DNA from: Ramlibacter pinisoli
Lineage (GTDB): Bacteria; Pseudomonadota; Gammaproteobacteria; Burkholderiales; Burkholderiaceae_C
Assembly: GCF_009758015.1 (NCBI RefSeq)
Contig: NZ_WSEL01000006.1
Span: 124,001 to 188,000 of the forward strand
DNA: 64,000 nt
Direction of reading: 5' to 3'
The translations under genes and the position numbers were made by a program. This document shows positions 16,353-27,958 of the stretch, one piece after another. How positions within the stretch are numbered: the stretch's first letter is position 1; each line of letters opens with the position of its first letter. The notes under the pieces are model-generated. The model was not told the DNA's origin, did no database searches, and worked only from the letters and a program-made list of their open reading frames with translations.

Positions 16353-16760
16353 GTGCGCGCCGCGCGGCCGTTGCTGTTCGCGCTGGTCGCCGTGACGGCG
16401 GCGGCGGCGCACGCGCAGGCGCCCTGCCCGGCGCCGGCCGACGTGCAGCCGCTCGACCTGGTGGGGCTGTGGCGGGCCGAATTCGAGGGCGGCGGCGGCG
16501 CCACGCTGCTGCTGGAGCCGCACCGCGAGTACGCGCAGAGCCTGTCGGGCGAGGTGAACCGCAACGGCGAGCGCGCCCGCGTCGCCGCCGACCTGGACGA
16601 CGGCGCCTTCACGCTGGAGGAGTCGGTCGACGGCCAGCGCATCGCCGCCACCTGGCAGGGCGATCTGGTGGCGGACTCCTGCGGCCGCGAGATCCGCGGC
16701 ACCCGCAGCGGCGGCTGGGACCGCAGCCTGCCGTTCGTGCTGCGCCGCCTCGGTCGCTGA
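16353..16760 (+). CDS. Small secreted protein
   Basis: 135 residues starting at a GTG 2 bases after the rep stop. The N-terminus RAARPLLFALVAVTAAAAHAQ is a clear Sec signal with cleavage after AHAQ, giving a mature protein beginning APCPAP. The mature part is beta-rich, with two cysteines (near residue 25 and in DSCGREI) that may form a disulfide. The pattern LVGLWRAEFEGG followed by repeated strand-turn units resembles small lipocalin-like periplasmic proteins, but I cannot assign a family. It is probably cotranscribed with rep. Confidence 0.65.
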   Translation: MRAARPLLFALVAVTAAAAHAQAPCPAPADVQPLDLVGLWRAEFEGGGGATLLLEPHREYAQSLSGEVNRNGERARVAADLDDGAFTLEESVDGQRIAATWQGDLVADSCGREIRGTRSGGWDRSLPFVLRRLGR

Positions 16761-16771
16761 GGCGGCCGGCC

Positions 16772-17956
16772 TCAGGCCGCGCGCAGGTCTTCCAGCGGGC
16801 CGAAGAACTCGTAGCGCAGCTGCTGCTGCGGCACGCCCAGGTCGAGCCCGCTGCGGTAGACCGACTGCATGAAGGGCTTGGGGCCCAGCAGGTAGAGGTC
16901 GACGTCGCGGTCGCCCGGCAGCTGCTGCGCCAGCAGCTCGCGGGTGACGAGGCCTGTGGCGTGCGGCCGGTCCTCCGCGCGCGGCCGGTCGTACACGTAG
17001 GTCACGCGGACGTTGGCGTGGCGGGCGGCGATGGCGTCGACGCGCTGGCGGAACGCGTGCACGCGGCCGTCGCGGGCGGCGTGGATGAAGCGGATCGGCC
17101 GGCCGCCGGGCGCGGCCGCCTCCAGCATGCTCATCGCCGGGGTGATGCCGACGCCGCCGGTCACCAGCACCAGCGGCCGCTGTGCGTCCTCGGCCAGGGT
17201 GAAGTCGCCGCAGGGCGCGAGGGCGTCGATCGGCGTGCCGACCACGGCCGTGTCGTGCAGCCAGCCCGAGGCCTTGCCCTGGGGCTCGCGCTTGACGCTG
17301 ATGCGGTACCAGGGCTTGCCCGGCGCGTCCGACAGCGAGTAGTTGCGGCGCATGGTCTCGCCGTCGATGGACAGCACCAGCGTCAGGTACTGGCCGGGAA
17401 CGAAGGCGAGCAGCGGCCCGCCGTCCACCGGCTCGAGGTAGAACGAGGTGATGACGTCGCTCTCGGCGACCCGGCGCGCCACGCGGAACGCGCGCTGGCC
17501 GCGCCAGCCGCCGTCGCGGGCCGCGTTGGCGGCGTAGACCTGCTCCTCGGCGGCGATCAGCAGCTTGGCCAGCTCGCCGTAGGCGGCGCCCCAGGCGTCG
17601 ATGATCTCGTCGGTCGCGGCGTCGCCCAGCACGTCCTTGATGGCGCGCAGCAGGCACTGGCCGACGATGGGGTAGTGCTCGGGCAGCACGCCCAGCGCGG
17701 CGTGCTTGTGGATGATGCGCGGCAGCGCGCCGGCGATCTCGCCCAGGCGGTCGATGTGGGCCGCATAGGCCAGCACGGCGCCGGCCAGGGCGCGCGACTG
17801 GGTGCCGCTGGCCTGGTGGGCCTCGTTGAAGAAGGCCTTGAGCTCGGGATGCTCGCCGAGCATCACGGTATAGAAGTGGCGGGTGATGGCCTCGCCGTGC
17901 TGCTGCAGCGCGGGAACGGTGGCCTTGATCAGGGTGATGGCGTGGGGTGACAACAT
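16772..17956 (-). CDS. hmp: Flavohemoglobin, nitric oxide dioxygenase
   Basis: 394 residues, the standard family length. The globin domain (1-140) has Tyr29, Gln53, proximal His85 (IIHKHAALGV) and Tyr95, the same positions as in E. coli Hmp. The FAD domain carries RNYSLSDAP near 205, and the NAD domain has VTGGVGITPAMSML; the protein ends with YEFFGP. It oxidises NO to nitrate using O2 and NAD(P)H. It is divergent from norR across a 95-bp region with NorR sites, so induction by NO through NorR is likely. A TGGCACG sequence upstream hints at sigma-54 use, but its spacing would leave no leader. Confidence 0.95.
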   Translation of the reverse strand: MLSPHAITLIKATVPALQQHGEAITRHFYTVMLGEHPELKAFFNEAHQASGTQSRALAGAVLAYAAHIDRLGEIAGALPRIIHKHAALGVLPEHYPIVGQCLLRAIKDVLGDAATDEIIDAWGAAYGELAKLLIAAEEQVYAANAARDGGWRGQRAFRVARRVAESDVITSFYLEPVDGGPLLAFVPGQYLTLVLSIDGETMRRNYSLSDAPGKPWYRISVKREPQGKASGWLHDTAVVGTPIDALAPCGDFTLAEDAQRPLVLVTGGVGITPAMSMLEAAAPGGRPIRFIHAARDGRVHAFRQRVDAIAARHANVRVTYVYDRPRAEDRPHATGLVTRELLAQQLPGDRDVDLYLLGPKPFMQSVYRSGLDLGVPQQQLRYEFFGPLEDLRAA

Positions 17957-18001
17957 GGCAGTCCTGTCTCACGATCCGTGCCAGCCCTGCAGCGCGCGCA
18001 A

Positions 18002-18012
18002 GTCCTTGTCAC
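18002..18012. promoter_or_regulatory. Second candidate NorR site (GT-N7-AC)
   Basis: GTCCTTGTCAC fits the NorR core GT-N7-AC but without extended symmetry. It lies in the hmp/norR divergent region, 20 bases from the better site. NorR-controlled promoters often carry several such sites. Confidence 0.4.
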
Positions 18013-18031
18013 GGCACGGAATTGCCGGCCT

Positions 18032-18048
18032 GTGGTCCAATCGACCAC
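18032..18048. promoter_or_regulatory. NorR operator
   Basis: GTGGTC-CAATC-GACCAC is a perfect 6-bp inverted repeat that contains the NorR core GGT-N7-ACC. It lies 3 bases before the norR ATG and about 75 bases from the hmp start. Its location over the translation-initiation region of norR suggests autorepression as well as action as an enhancer-like site for hmp. The match is to the established NorR consensus; binding is inferred. Confidence 0.7.
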
Positions 18049-18051
18049 GAG

Positions 18052-19659
18052 ATGTTCGCAGTCGATTCCACAACGGCGGCGGTCGAAACGACCACCGCAG
18101 CCCCTCCCTCCCCCACCTCCGACACCGAGCGCTTCCAGCAGCTGCTGGCGGCCGCCAAGCGGGCCGTGCGCTGCGATGCGGTCGCCCTGCTGCAGCTCGA
18201 GGCCGGCGTGCTGACGCCGGTGGCCGTCGACGGCCTGAGCCTGGAGACCCTGGGCCGGCGCTTCGCGGTGGCGGCGCACCCGCGCCTGGCCCGGCTGGTC
18301 GAGAGCGCGTCGGTGCTGCGCTTTCCCGCCGACTGCCCGCTGCCCGACCCCTACGACGGCCTGGTGCTGGGGCAGGCGAACCTGCTGGCCGTGCACGACT
18401 GCATGGGCGCGCCGCTGCACGTGGGCGGCCGCCTCTGGGGATTGCTGACCTTCGACACCCTGGCCGCCGGCACGCTGGCGGCGGTGGCCACCAGCCAGGT
18501 CGAGGCGGTGGTGCGCCTGATCGAGTCGGGCCTGGAGGCGGTCGAGACCCTGCGCGCGGTGCGGGCCCAGGCCGCGCGCGAACAGGCCGCCGCGCGCGCC
18601 TGGCAATCGGCCCATGCGCCGGCCCGCGAGCTGCTGGGCACCAGCCCGGCGATGCAGCGGCTGCGGGCCGAGATCGACACCGTGGCCGCCTCCGACCTCA
18701 CCGTGCTGGTGCTGGGCGAGACCGGCGTCGGCAAGGACCTGGTGTCCCAACGCCTGCATGCCGCCTCGCTGCGGCGCGACCGGCCCCTGGTGCAGGTGAA
18801 CTGCGCCGCCCTGCCCGAGTCGCTGGCCGACAGCGAGCTGTTCGGCCACCGCAAGGGCGCCTTCACCGGCGCGGTGCAGGACCGGGTGGGCAAGTTCGAG
18901 CTGGCCGACGGCGGCACGCTGTTCCTCGACGAGGTGGGCGAGCTGCCGCTGGCGGTGCAGGCCAAGCTGCTGCGCGTGCTGCAAAGCGGCGAGGTGCAGC
19001 GGCCCGGCAGCGACCGGCTGGTGCAGGTGAACGTGCGCGTGGTCGCGGCCACCAACCGCGACCTCGGCGAGGCGATCCGCCAGGGCCGCTTCCGGGCCGA
19101 CCTGTACCACCGGCTGGCGGTCTACCCGCTGGTGGTGCCGCCGCTGCGCGAGCGCGGGCGCGACGTGCTCACCTTGGCCGGCGGCTTCCTGGAGGAGAAC
19201 CAGCACCGCCTGGGCGCGCGCAACCTGCGCCTGGCGCCCGAGGCCAAGGCGGCCCTGCTGGCGCATGCCTGGCCCGGCAACGTGCGCGAACTGGAGCACG
19301 TGCTCAGCCGCGCCGCCCTGCGCGCGGTGGCCGAGCCGCGCCGGCCGGCGCGCTGGGTGTCGATCGAGCTGCGCCACATCGCGCTCGAGGGGGCGCCGCC
19401 GCAGGCGTTGCCGGCGCCCTCCCCGCTGGCCGCGCGTCGGCCGGAACCCGCGCCGGACCCGATGCCGAACCTGCCGGCCGGGCCGGGGCAGACCCTGCGC
19501 GCGGCGACCGAGGACTTCCAGCGGCGCTGGATCCAGGCCAGCCTGGCGCGCCACGCCGGCCAGCCCAGCCGGGCCGCGGCCGAGGCCGGCATGGACCGCA
19601 GCAACTTCCACCGCCTGCTGCGGCGGCTCGGGTTGGCGACGACGCCGCCGGCCGGCTGA
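18052..19659 (+). CDS. norR: NO-responsive sigma-54 activator NorR
   Basis: 535 residues. An N-terminal GAF domain (about 25-170), where iron-bound NO is sensed, has [15 protein letters not shown] and HDCMGAPL as in other NorR proteins. The AAA+ domain has Walker A GETGVGKD at about 222-229, the sigma-54 contact loop GAFTGA at about 269-274, and [10 protein letters not shown]. The C-terminal helix-turn-helix is [18 protein letters not shown]. It activates sigma-54 promoters of NO-detoxifying genes. The gene is divergent from hmp and abuts xth end-to-end. A proline-rich linker of about 50 residues separates AAA+ and HTH. Confidence 0.93.
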   Translation: MFAVDSTTAAVETTTAAPPSPTSDTERFQQLLAAAKRAVRCDAVALLQLEAGVLTPVAVDGLSLETLGRRFAVAAHPRLARLVESASVLRFPADCPLPDPYDGLVLGQANLLAVHDCMGAPLHVGGRLWGLLTFDTLAAGTLAAVATSQVEAVVRLIESGLEAVETLRAVRAQAAREQAAARAWQSAHAPARELLGTSPAMQRLRAEIDTVAASDLTVLVLGETGVGKDLVSQRLHAASLRRDRPLVQVNCAALPESLADSELFGHRKGAFTGAVQDRVGKFELADGGTLFLDEVGELPLAVQAKLLRVLQSGEVQRPGSDRLVQVNVRVVAATNRDLGEAIRQGRFRADLYHRLAVYPLVVPPLRERGRDVLTLAGGFLEENQHRLGARNLRLAPEAKAALLAHAWPGNVRELEHVLSRAALRAVAEPRRPARWVSIELRHIALEGAPPQALPAPSPLAARRPEPAPDPMPNLPAGPGQTLRAATEDFQRRWIQASLARHAGQPSRAAAEAGMDRSNFHRLLRRLGLATTPPAG

Positions 19660-20469
19660 TCAGCCCAGCCAGCCCATTTCGTAGCCGACCGTGATCGGCG
19701 CGTGGTCGGAGAACTTCTCGGCCTTGTAGATCGCCTCGCTGCGCGCCAGCTGCGCCACCGCCGGCGTCGCCAGGTGATAGTCCAGGCGCCAGCCGACGTT
19801 GTTGGCGTAGGCCTGGCCGCGGTTGCTCCACCAGGTGTAGCTCTCGTCGGTGGTGTCGGGACGCAGCTGCCGGTAGACGTCGACCACGCCGTGCTCGTCG
19901 AGCAGCCGGGTCATCCAGGCCCTCTCCTCGGGCAGGAAGCCGCTGTTCTTGCGGTTGCTGCGCCAGTTCTTCAGGTCCTGCTCCTTGTGGGCGATGTTGA
20001 CGTCGCCGCACAGCACGAACTCGCGCTCGGCCTTGGTGCGCAGCAGGTGCGGCTCGAAGGCATCGAGGAAGCGGAACTTGGCCTGCTGCCGCTCCTCGCC
20101 GGAGGAGCCGCTCGGGAAGTAGGCGCTGATGACCGAGAAGCGGCGCGCCGGCGTGTCGAAGCGCAGTTCGACGTAGCGCCCCTCGGCGTCGAATTCGTCC
20201 GAACCGAAGCCCACCACCACCTCGCTGGGCTCGTGCCGGCTGTAGACGCCGACGCCCGAGTAGCCCTTCTTCTGGGCGAAGTGGAAATGGCCCTTCAGGC
20301 CGGCCAGGCTGTCGAAGCGGCCGGCGATGTCGTCGGCGCCGGCCTTGACCTCCTGCACGCAAATACAATCGGGGCTCGCCTTTGCGAGCCATGCCTCCAC
20401 GCCCTTGCTGGCGGCCGAACGGATACCGTTGAGGTTGAGGCTGGTCAGTTTGAACAAGGAATTTCCCAT
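19660..20469 (-). CDS. xth: Exodeoxyribonuclease III
   Basis: 269 residues of the EEP nuclease fold: LTSLNLNGIRSA, CVQEVKA with the metal-binding Glu, YSGVGVYSR, SAYFPSGSS, LCGDVNIAHKEQDLKNW, WRLDYHLAT and the catalytic FSDHAPI. It acts as an AP endonuclease and 3'-phosphatase in base-excision repair. Two starts are possible: ATG at 20469, which forms one palindrome with the pyrE ATG, or TTG at 20457 giving the usual N-terminus FKLTSLNLNG. In either case its promoter must lie within pyrE. It ends directly against norR (TGATCA). Confidence 0.93.
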   Translation of the reverse strand: MGNSLFKLTSLNLNGIRSAASKGVEAWLAKASPDCICVQEVKAGADDIAGRFDSLAGLKGHFHFAQKKGYSGVGVYSRHEPSEVVVGFGSDEFDAEGRYVELRFDTPARRFSVISAYFPSGSSGEERQQAKFRFLDAFEPHLLRTKAEREFVLCGDVNIAHKEQDLKNWRSNRKNSGFLPEERAWMTRLLDEHGVVDVYRQLRPDTTDESYTWWSNRGQAYANNVGWRLDYHLATPAVAQLARSEAIYKAEKFSDHAPITVGYEMGWLG

Positions 20470-21148
20470 GCTGGCAGCGCCCCGCCAGGACAGCCTGGCG
20501 CAGGACTTCGTGCAGTTCTCCGTGGAAGCCGGCGTGCTGCGCTTCGGCGAGTTCAGGACCAAGGCCGGTCGGATGTCCCCGTATTTCTTCAACGCGGGGC
20601 TGTTCGACGACGGCGCCAAGCTCGGCCAGCTGGCGCAATTCTATGCACGCCGCATCCTCGCCTCCGGCATCGAGTTCGACATGCTGTTCGGGCCGGCCTA
20701 CAAGGGCATCCCGCTGGCCGCCGCGGTGGCGATCGAACTGGCGCGCGACGGCCGCAACGTGCCCTACGCGTACAACCGCAAGGAAGCCAAGGACCACGGC
20801 GAGGGCGGCACCCTGGTCGGCGCGCCGGTGCGCGGGCGGGTGCTGATCGTCGACGACGTGATGTCGGCCGGCACCGCCGCGCGCGAGTCCATCGCCCTGA
20901 TCCGCGCCGCCGGCGCCACCCCGCACGCGGTGGCCATCGCCCTGGACCGGCAGGAGAAGGCGACCGAGGACGGTCGCGACGTCGACCACAGCGCCGTGCA
21001 ATACGTGCGCAATCAGCTCGGTCTGCAGGTGTGCGCGATTGCCAGGCTGGCCGACCTGCTCCAGTATCTCGAGCGCCACGCTGGCGAGGAACTGGGCGAG
21101 CACCACGCACGGGTGGAGGCCTACCGCCGGCGTTACGGCGTGGAGTGA
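20468..21148 (+). CDS. pyrE: Orotate phosphoribosyltransferase
   Basis: 226 residues. The PRPP-binding motif VLIVDDVMSAGTAARES (about 125-141), FGPAYKGIPLA and the catalytic-loop region YNRKEAKDHGEGG are typical. It makes orotidine monophosphate in pyrimidine synthesis. AAGGAA lies before the ATG. The start codon overlaps that of the divergent xth gene (CATG). The DUF4124 gene follows 10 bp after the stop. Divergent xth-pyrE pairing is common in Burkholderiales. Confidence 0.94.
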   Translation: MLAAPRQDSLAQDFVQFSVEAGVLRFGEFRTKAGRMSPYFFNAGLFDDGAKLGQLAQFYARRILASGIEFDMLFGPAYKGIPLAAAVAIELARDGRNVPYAYNRKEAKDHGEGGTLVGAPVRGRVLIVDDVMSAGTAARESIALIRAAGATPHAVAIALDRQEKATEDGRDVDHSAVQYVRNQLGLQVCAIARLADLLQYLERHAGEELGEHHARVEAYRRRYGVE

Positions 21149-21158
21149 CGACGGGGAC

Positions 21159-21836
21159 ATGGCATTGCGCGGCAGGGGCATCTGGTGGGTCGGGTTGGCG
21201 GTCGCCGCCGCGGGCGGAGCGGCATCGGCCCAGGCCCTGCCGGGATCCGTCATCTATTCCTGCGTCGATGCCCGGGGCCAGCGCATCACCTCCGACCGTC
21301 CCAACATGGAGTGCCTGGACCGCGAGCAGAAGCAATACGGCAGCAGCGGCATCGTCCGCGGCCGCCTGGCCCCCTCGCCCACGGGCGACGAACGCGCGGC
21401 CGAGGAGGAGCGGGTGCGCAGGGCCGAGGAGGACCGGGCCCGCGACATCGAGCGCAAGCGGCGTGACCGCGTGCTCCTGAACCGCTACCCCGACGAGGCC
21501 AGCCACCGCAGCGAGCGCGACGACGCCCTGTCGCGCGTCGACAGCGCCATCGCCACCGGCGAGCGGCGCGTGACCGACCTGCAGCAGCAGCGCGAGCAGC
21601 TGGCCAGGGACGAGAAGTCGGCCGGCACCGACGTCATCCAGCAGAACCGCATCCGGCGCGCCATCGAGGAGAACGAGCAGAACCTGGCGGCGCAAAAGCG
21701 CCTGCTGGCGGCGCAGGCCGAGGAGCGGCAGCGCATCACGCGGCGCTTCGACGACGAGCTGGGGCGCCTGAAGTCGCTCTGGGCCCAGAACGCCGCCAGC
21801 CTGCCGGCCAACGGCGCCTCCCGGCCGCGCCGCTGA
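21159..21836 (+). CDS. Secreted DUF4124 protein with coiled coil
   Basis: 225 residues. A signal peptide ends near AASAQA (residue 25); a short DUF4124 domain follows (VIYSCVDARGQRITSDRP, with Cys pair C..C), then a long charged region (about 75-215) of Arg/Glu/Gln heptads that should form a coiled coil, and a short Pro/Arg tail. It is probably periplasmic; the family function is unknown. GGGGAC precedes the ATG. It is probably cotranscribed with pyrE and ends directly against gatB (TGATCA). Confidence 0.8.
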   Translation: MALRGRGIWWVGLAVAAAGGAASAQALPGSVIYSCVDARGQRITSDRPNMECLDREQKQYGSSGIVRGRLAPSPTGDERAAEEERVRRAEEDRARDIERKRRDRVLLNRYPDEASHRSERDDALSRVDSAIATGERRVTDLQQQREQLARDEKSAGTDVIQQNRIRRAIEENEQNLAAQKRLLAAQAEERQRITRRFDDELGRLKSLWAQNAASLPANGASRPRR

Positions 21837-23278
<1,442 letters not shown>

Positions 23279-23282
<4 letters not shown>

Positions 23283-24744
23283 TGCAGGCCCTCCGGCTGG
23301 CGCAGGTGGAACTCGGTGGCCTGCTGGTACTGGTGGGCGGCGCTGAGCAACCGGGCCTCCTGGAAATAGTTGCCGATCAGCTGCAGGCCGACCGGCAGCC
23401 CGCCCTCGCCGAAGCCGCACGGCAGGCTCATGCCCGGCAGGCCGGCCAGCGAGGCGGGCAGGGTGAAGATGTCGGCCAGGTAGTCGGCCAGCGGATCGCC
23501 GCCATGCCCACCCAGCTTCCAGGCGACGCTGGGCGCCACCGGGCCGGCGATCAGGTCGCACTGCGCGAACGCGGCCTGGAAGTCGTCGGCCACCATGCGG
23601 CGGATCTTCTGCGCCTGCAGGTAGTAGGCGTCGTAGTAGCCGTGCGAGAGCACGTAGGTGCCGATCATGATGCGGCGCTTGACCTCGTCGCCGAAGCCCT
23701 CGGCCCGGGTCTTGCGGTACATGTCGACCAGGTCGTCGTACTGCGCCGCGCGGTGCCCGAACTTCACGCCGTCGAAGCGCGACAGGTTGGACGAGGCCTC
23801 GGCCGGCGCGATGATGTAGTAGACCGGGATCGACAGCTCGGTGCGCGGCAGCGAGATCTCGACCAGGCGCGCGCCCAGGCGGACGAACTGCTGCAGCGCC
23901 GCGTCGATGGCGGCACGCACGTCGGCCGCCAGGCCCTCGCCGAAGAACTCCTTCGGCACGCCGATGCGCAGGCCGTCCAGCGACGCGCCCAGGCCGCGCG
24001 TGTAGTCCTCGGCCGGCAGGTCGAGCGAGGTCGAGTCGCGGTCGGGGTCGGGGCCGCACATCGCCGACAGCAGCAGCGCGCAGTCCTCGGCGCTGCGCGC
24101 CATCGGGCCGGCCTGGTCGAGGCTGGAGGCGAAGGCGATCATCCCGTAGCGCGAGGCGCGGCCGTAGGTCGGCTTGATGCCGGTGATGCCGCAGAACGCG
24201 GCCGGCTGGCGGATCGAGCCGCCGGTGTCGGTGCCGGTGACGGCCGGCGCCAGCCGGGCGGCGACCGCCACCGCGCTGCCGCCGGAGGAGCCGCCCGGGA
24301 TGCGGCTGGTGTCCCAGGGATTGCGGGCCGGCCCGAAGGCCGAGTTCTCGTTCGACGAGCCCATGGCGAACTCGTCGCAGTTGAGCTTGCCCAGCGTCAC
24401 GGTGCCGGCTTCGGCCAGCTTGCGCACCACGGTGGCGTCGAACGGCGACCGGTAGCCGGCCAGCATGCGCGAGCCGGCGGTGCTGGGGAAGTCGCGCGTG
24501 ACGAAGATGTCCTTGTGGGCGATCGGCACGCCCAGCAGCGGCGCCGGGTCGCCGGCCGCCAGCCGCTGGTCGGCGGCCCGGGCCTGCGCCAGCGTGACGT
24601 CCTCGTCGGTGGCCAGGAAGGCGCCCAGCCCCTGGTGGGCCTGGCCGCGGGCCAGGAAGTGCTGTGCGACCTCGACGGCCGAGACCTGCTTGTCGCGCAG
24701 GCGCTGCGCCAGGGCGGCGACGGACAGCTGGTGCAGGGCGTCGC

Positions 24745-24748
<4 letters not shown>
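23279..24748 (-). CDS. gatA: Asp-tRNA(Asn)/Glu-tRNA(Gln) amidotransferase subunit A
   Basis: 489 residues, amidase signature family. The Lys79 - Ser154 - Ser178 triad is present in [16 protein letters not shown] and [13 protein letters not shown], at the positions known for S. aureus GatA. It releases ammonia from glutamine and passes it to GatB. It overlaps gatC and gatB by 4 bp each, so the three subunits are translationally coupled. Confidence 0.97.
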
Positions 24749-26231
<1,483 letters not shown>

Positions 26232-26370
26232 CGGCCGTCGCCGCCGCGCGGGCTGACCGGGCGGCGGTGCGGCACAGCTGACCGGCGCCGCGCGCCATGA
26301 ACCCCCTCCAGCTTCCTGTCCCCGAGCCGCGTTCCGGCGCCGCCATCCCGGCGCAGCAAGGTTGCCCGCC

Positions 26371-27306
26371 ATGCCCTTAGGCACGCTCGACCGCACGCCG
26401 CCGCCGTTCTTCAAGCAGGGGCCCTCGGCGCTGTCCAAGCTGATGGTGTTCAGCGCCCTGGCGCTGTTCCTGATGGTGGCCGACACCCGCTTCCACATCA
26501 CGCAGCCGCTGCGCGCGGCGGTGGCCACCGTGCTCTACCCGGTGCAATGGGTCGCGCTGCAGCCCATCCTGGCCCTGCGCCAGGGCGCCGAGTACTTCGA
26601 GTCTCTCGGCCGGGCGCAGGCGGTGGAGGCCGAGGCGCGCGTCAAGCTCGCCCAGCAGTCGCAGCGGGCCAACCAGGTCGAGCAGCTGACGCTGGAGAAC
26701 GCCCGGCTGCGCAAGCTGCTCGAGCTGCGCGAGCGCCTGGCCACCACGGCGCAGGCGGCCGAGGTGCTGTACGACGCCGCCGATCCCTACACCCGCAAGG
26801 TGGTCATCGACAAGGGCCTGGCGCAGGGCATCACCGAGGGCTCGCCGGTCATCGACGAATCGGGCGTGCTGGGCCAGGTCACGCGCGCCCACCCGCTCAT
26901 GAGCGAGGTCACCCTGATCACCGACCGCGACCAGGCCATCCCGGTGCTGAACACCCGCACCGGGTCGCGCAGCGTGGCCTATGGCGATCCGACCGGCGCC
27001 CACGCCGGTGCGCTCGAACTGCGCTTCATGGCCGGCAATGCCGACGTGCAGCCGGGCGACCTGCTCACCACCAGCGGGGTCGACGGCGTCTACCCGGCCG
27101 GCCTGCCGGTGGCCAAGGTCGACAAGGTCGAGCGGCGTGCCGACTCGGCCTTCGCCCGCATCTACTGCGTGCCGCAGGCGCTGGTGGACGGCGCCCGCCA
27201 TGTCATGGTGCTCAAGCCGGTGGCGGCGCAGATCCCGCCGCGGCCACCGATCGACGCGCCGCCGCCGGTCAAGGTGCCCAGGAAGGGCCCGGGAGGCGGG
27301 GCATGA
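26371..27306 (+). CDS. mreC: Rod-shape protein MreC
   Basis: 311 residues: a short basic N-terminus, one membrane segment (LMVFSALALFLMVADTRF, about 23-41), a coiled-coil region (about 80-115, NQVEQLTLENARLRKLLELR) and the beta-barrel periplasmic domain (VIDKGLAQGITEGSPVID, GDLLTTSGVDGVYPAGLPVAKV). It links MreB to PBP2. It ends in a Pro/Lys-rich tail. The ATG at 26371 is chosen over a TTG three codons upstream. 139 bases separate it from mreB; they hold a GC inverted repeat but no gene. Confidence 0.95.
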   Translation: MPLGTLDRTPPPFFKQGPSALSKLMVFSALALFLMVADTRFHITQPLRAAVATVLYPVQWVALQPILALRQGAEYFESLGRAQAVEAEARVKLAQQSQRANQVEQLTLENARLRKLLELRERLATTAQAAEVLYDAADPYTRKVVIDKGLAQGITEGSPVIDESGVLGQVTRAHPLMSEVTLITDRDQAIPVLNTRTGSRSVAYGDPTGAHAGALELRFMAGNADVQPGDLLTTSGVDGVYPAGLPVAKVDKVERRADSAFARIYCVPQALVDGARHVMVLKPVAAQIPPRPPIDAPPPVKVPRKGPGGGA

Positions 27307-27355
27307 GCAGCGACCGTCCGTTGCGTCACGCGCACGCCGGCAGGGAGGCACGGCC

Positions 27356-27874
27356 ATGATCATGCGTCCCGGCCAGCAGCTGCTGCTGCCGGCCAACCCG
27401 CTCTTCATCTGGTCCAGCCTGCTGGTGGCGCTGGTGCTGAACGTGCTGCCGCTCGGCCGGGTGGCCTGGATGCCGGACCTGCTGGCGCTGACGCTGGTGT
27501 TCTGGGCCGTGCACCAGCCGCTGCGCATCGGCGTGGGCGCCGCATTCCTGTTCGGCATCGTCATGGACGTGCAGCAGGCCTCGCTGCTCGGCCAGCACGC
27601 CCTGGCCTACACGGCGCTCAGCTTCGGGGCCATCGCCATCCACCGCCGCCTGCTGTGGTTCACGGTCCCCTCGCAGGCGGTCCAGGTGCTGCCGCTGTTC
27701 GCCGCCGCCCATGCCATCGAGCTGGTGGTGCGCCTGGTCGCCGGCGGCGCGTTCCCGGGTGTCTCGTTCCTGCTCGCGCCCGTGATCGAAGCCCTCCTGT
27801 GGCCGGTGGTGAGCGTGCTGCTGCTGGCGCCCCAGCGCCGCGCGCCCGATCCGGACGAAAATCGGCCCCTCTGA
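27356..27874 (+). CDS. mreD: Rod-shape protein MreD
   Basis: 172 residues with five to six membrane segments (PLFIWSSLLVALVLNVLPL, LLALTLVFWAVHQPLRIGV, AAFLFGIVMDVQQASLLG, and so on). The DVQQASLLGQHAL turn is a family landmark. It is an inner-membrane partner of MreC. A good AGGGAGG lies upstream of the ATG. Confidence 0.93.
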   Translation: MIMRPGQQLLLPANPLFIWSSLLVALVLNVLPLGRVAWMPDLLALTLVFWAVHQPLRIGVGAAFLFGIVMDVQQASLLGQHALAYTALSFGAIAIHRRLLWFTVPSQAVQVLPLFAAAHAIELVVRLVAGGAFPGVSFLLAPVIEALLWPVVSVLLLAPQRRAPDPDENRPL

Positions 27875-27958
27875 GGTCGCACGTCCCGCGCCGGACGGTG
27901 GGCGTGGACAGGACCCGGATGCCGTCGACCACGCCGCCCACCGCACGCTGACCGCCCC

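Noticed and set aside
26232..26370. Possible terminator between mreB and mreC
   Set aside because: A CGCCGCC/GGCGGCG inverted repeat is present but with a long loop and no T-run; the genes are expected to be one operon.
27303..27359. Short frame MSSDRPLRHAHAGREARP overlapping the mreC stop
   Set aside because: 18 codons only, without conservation evidence; the strong AGGGAGG before mreD explains the region.
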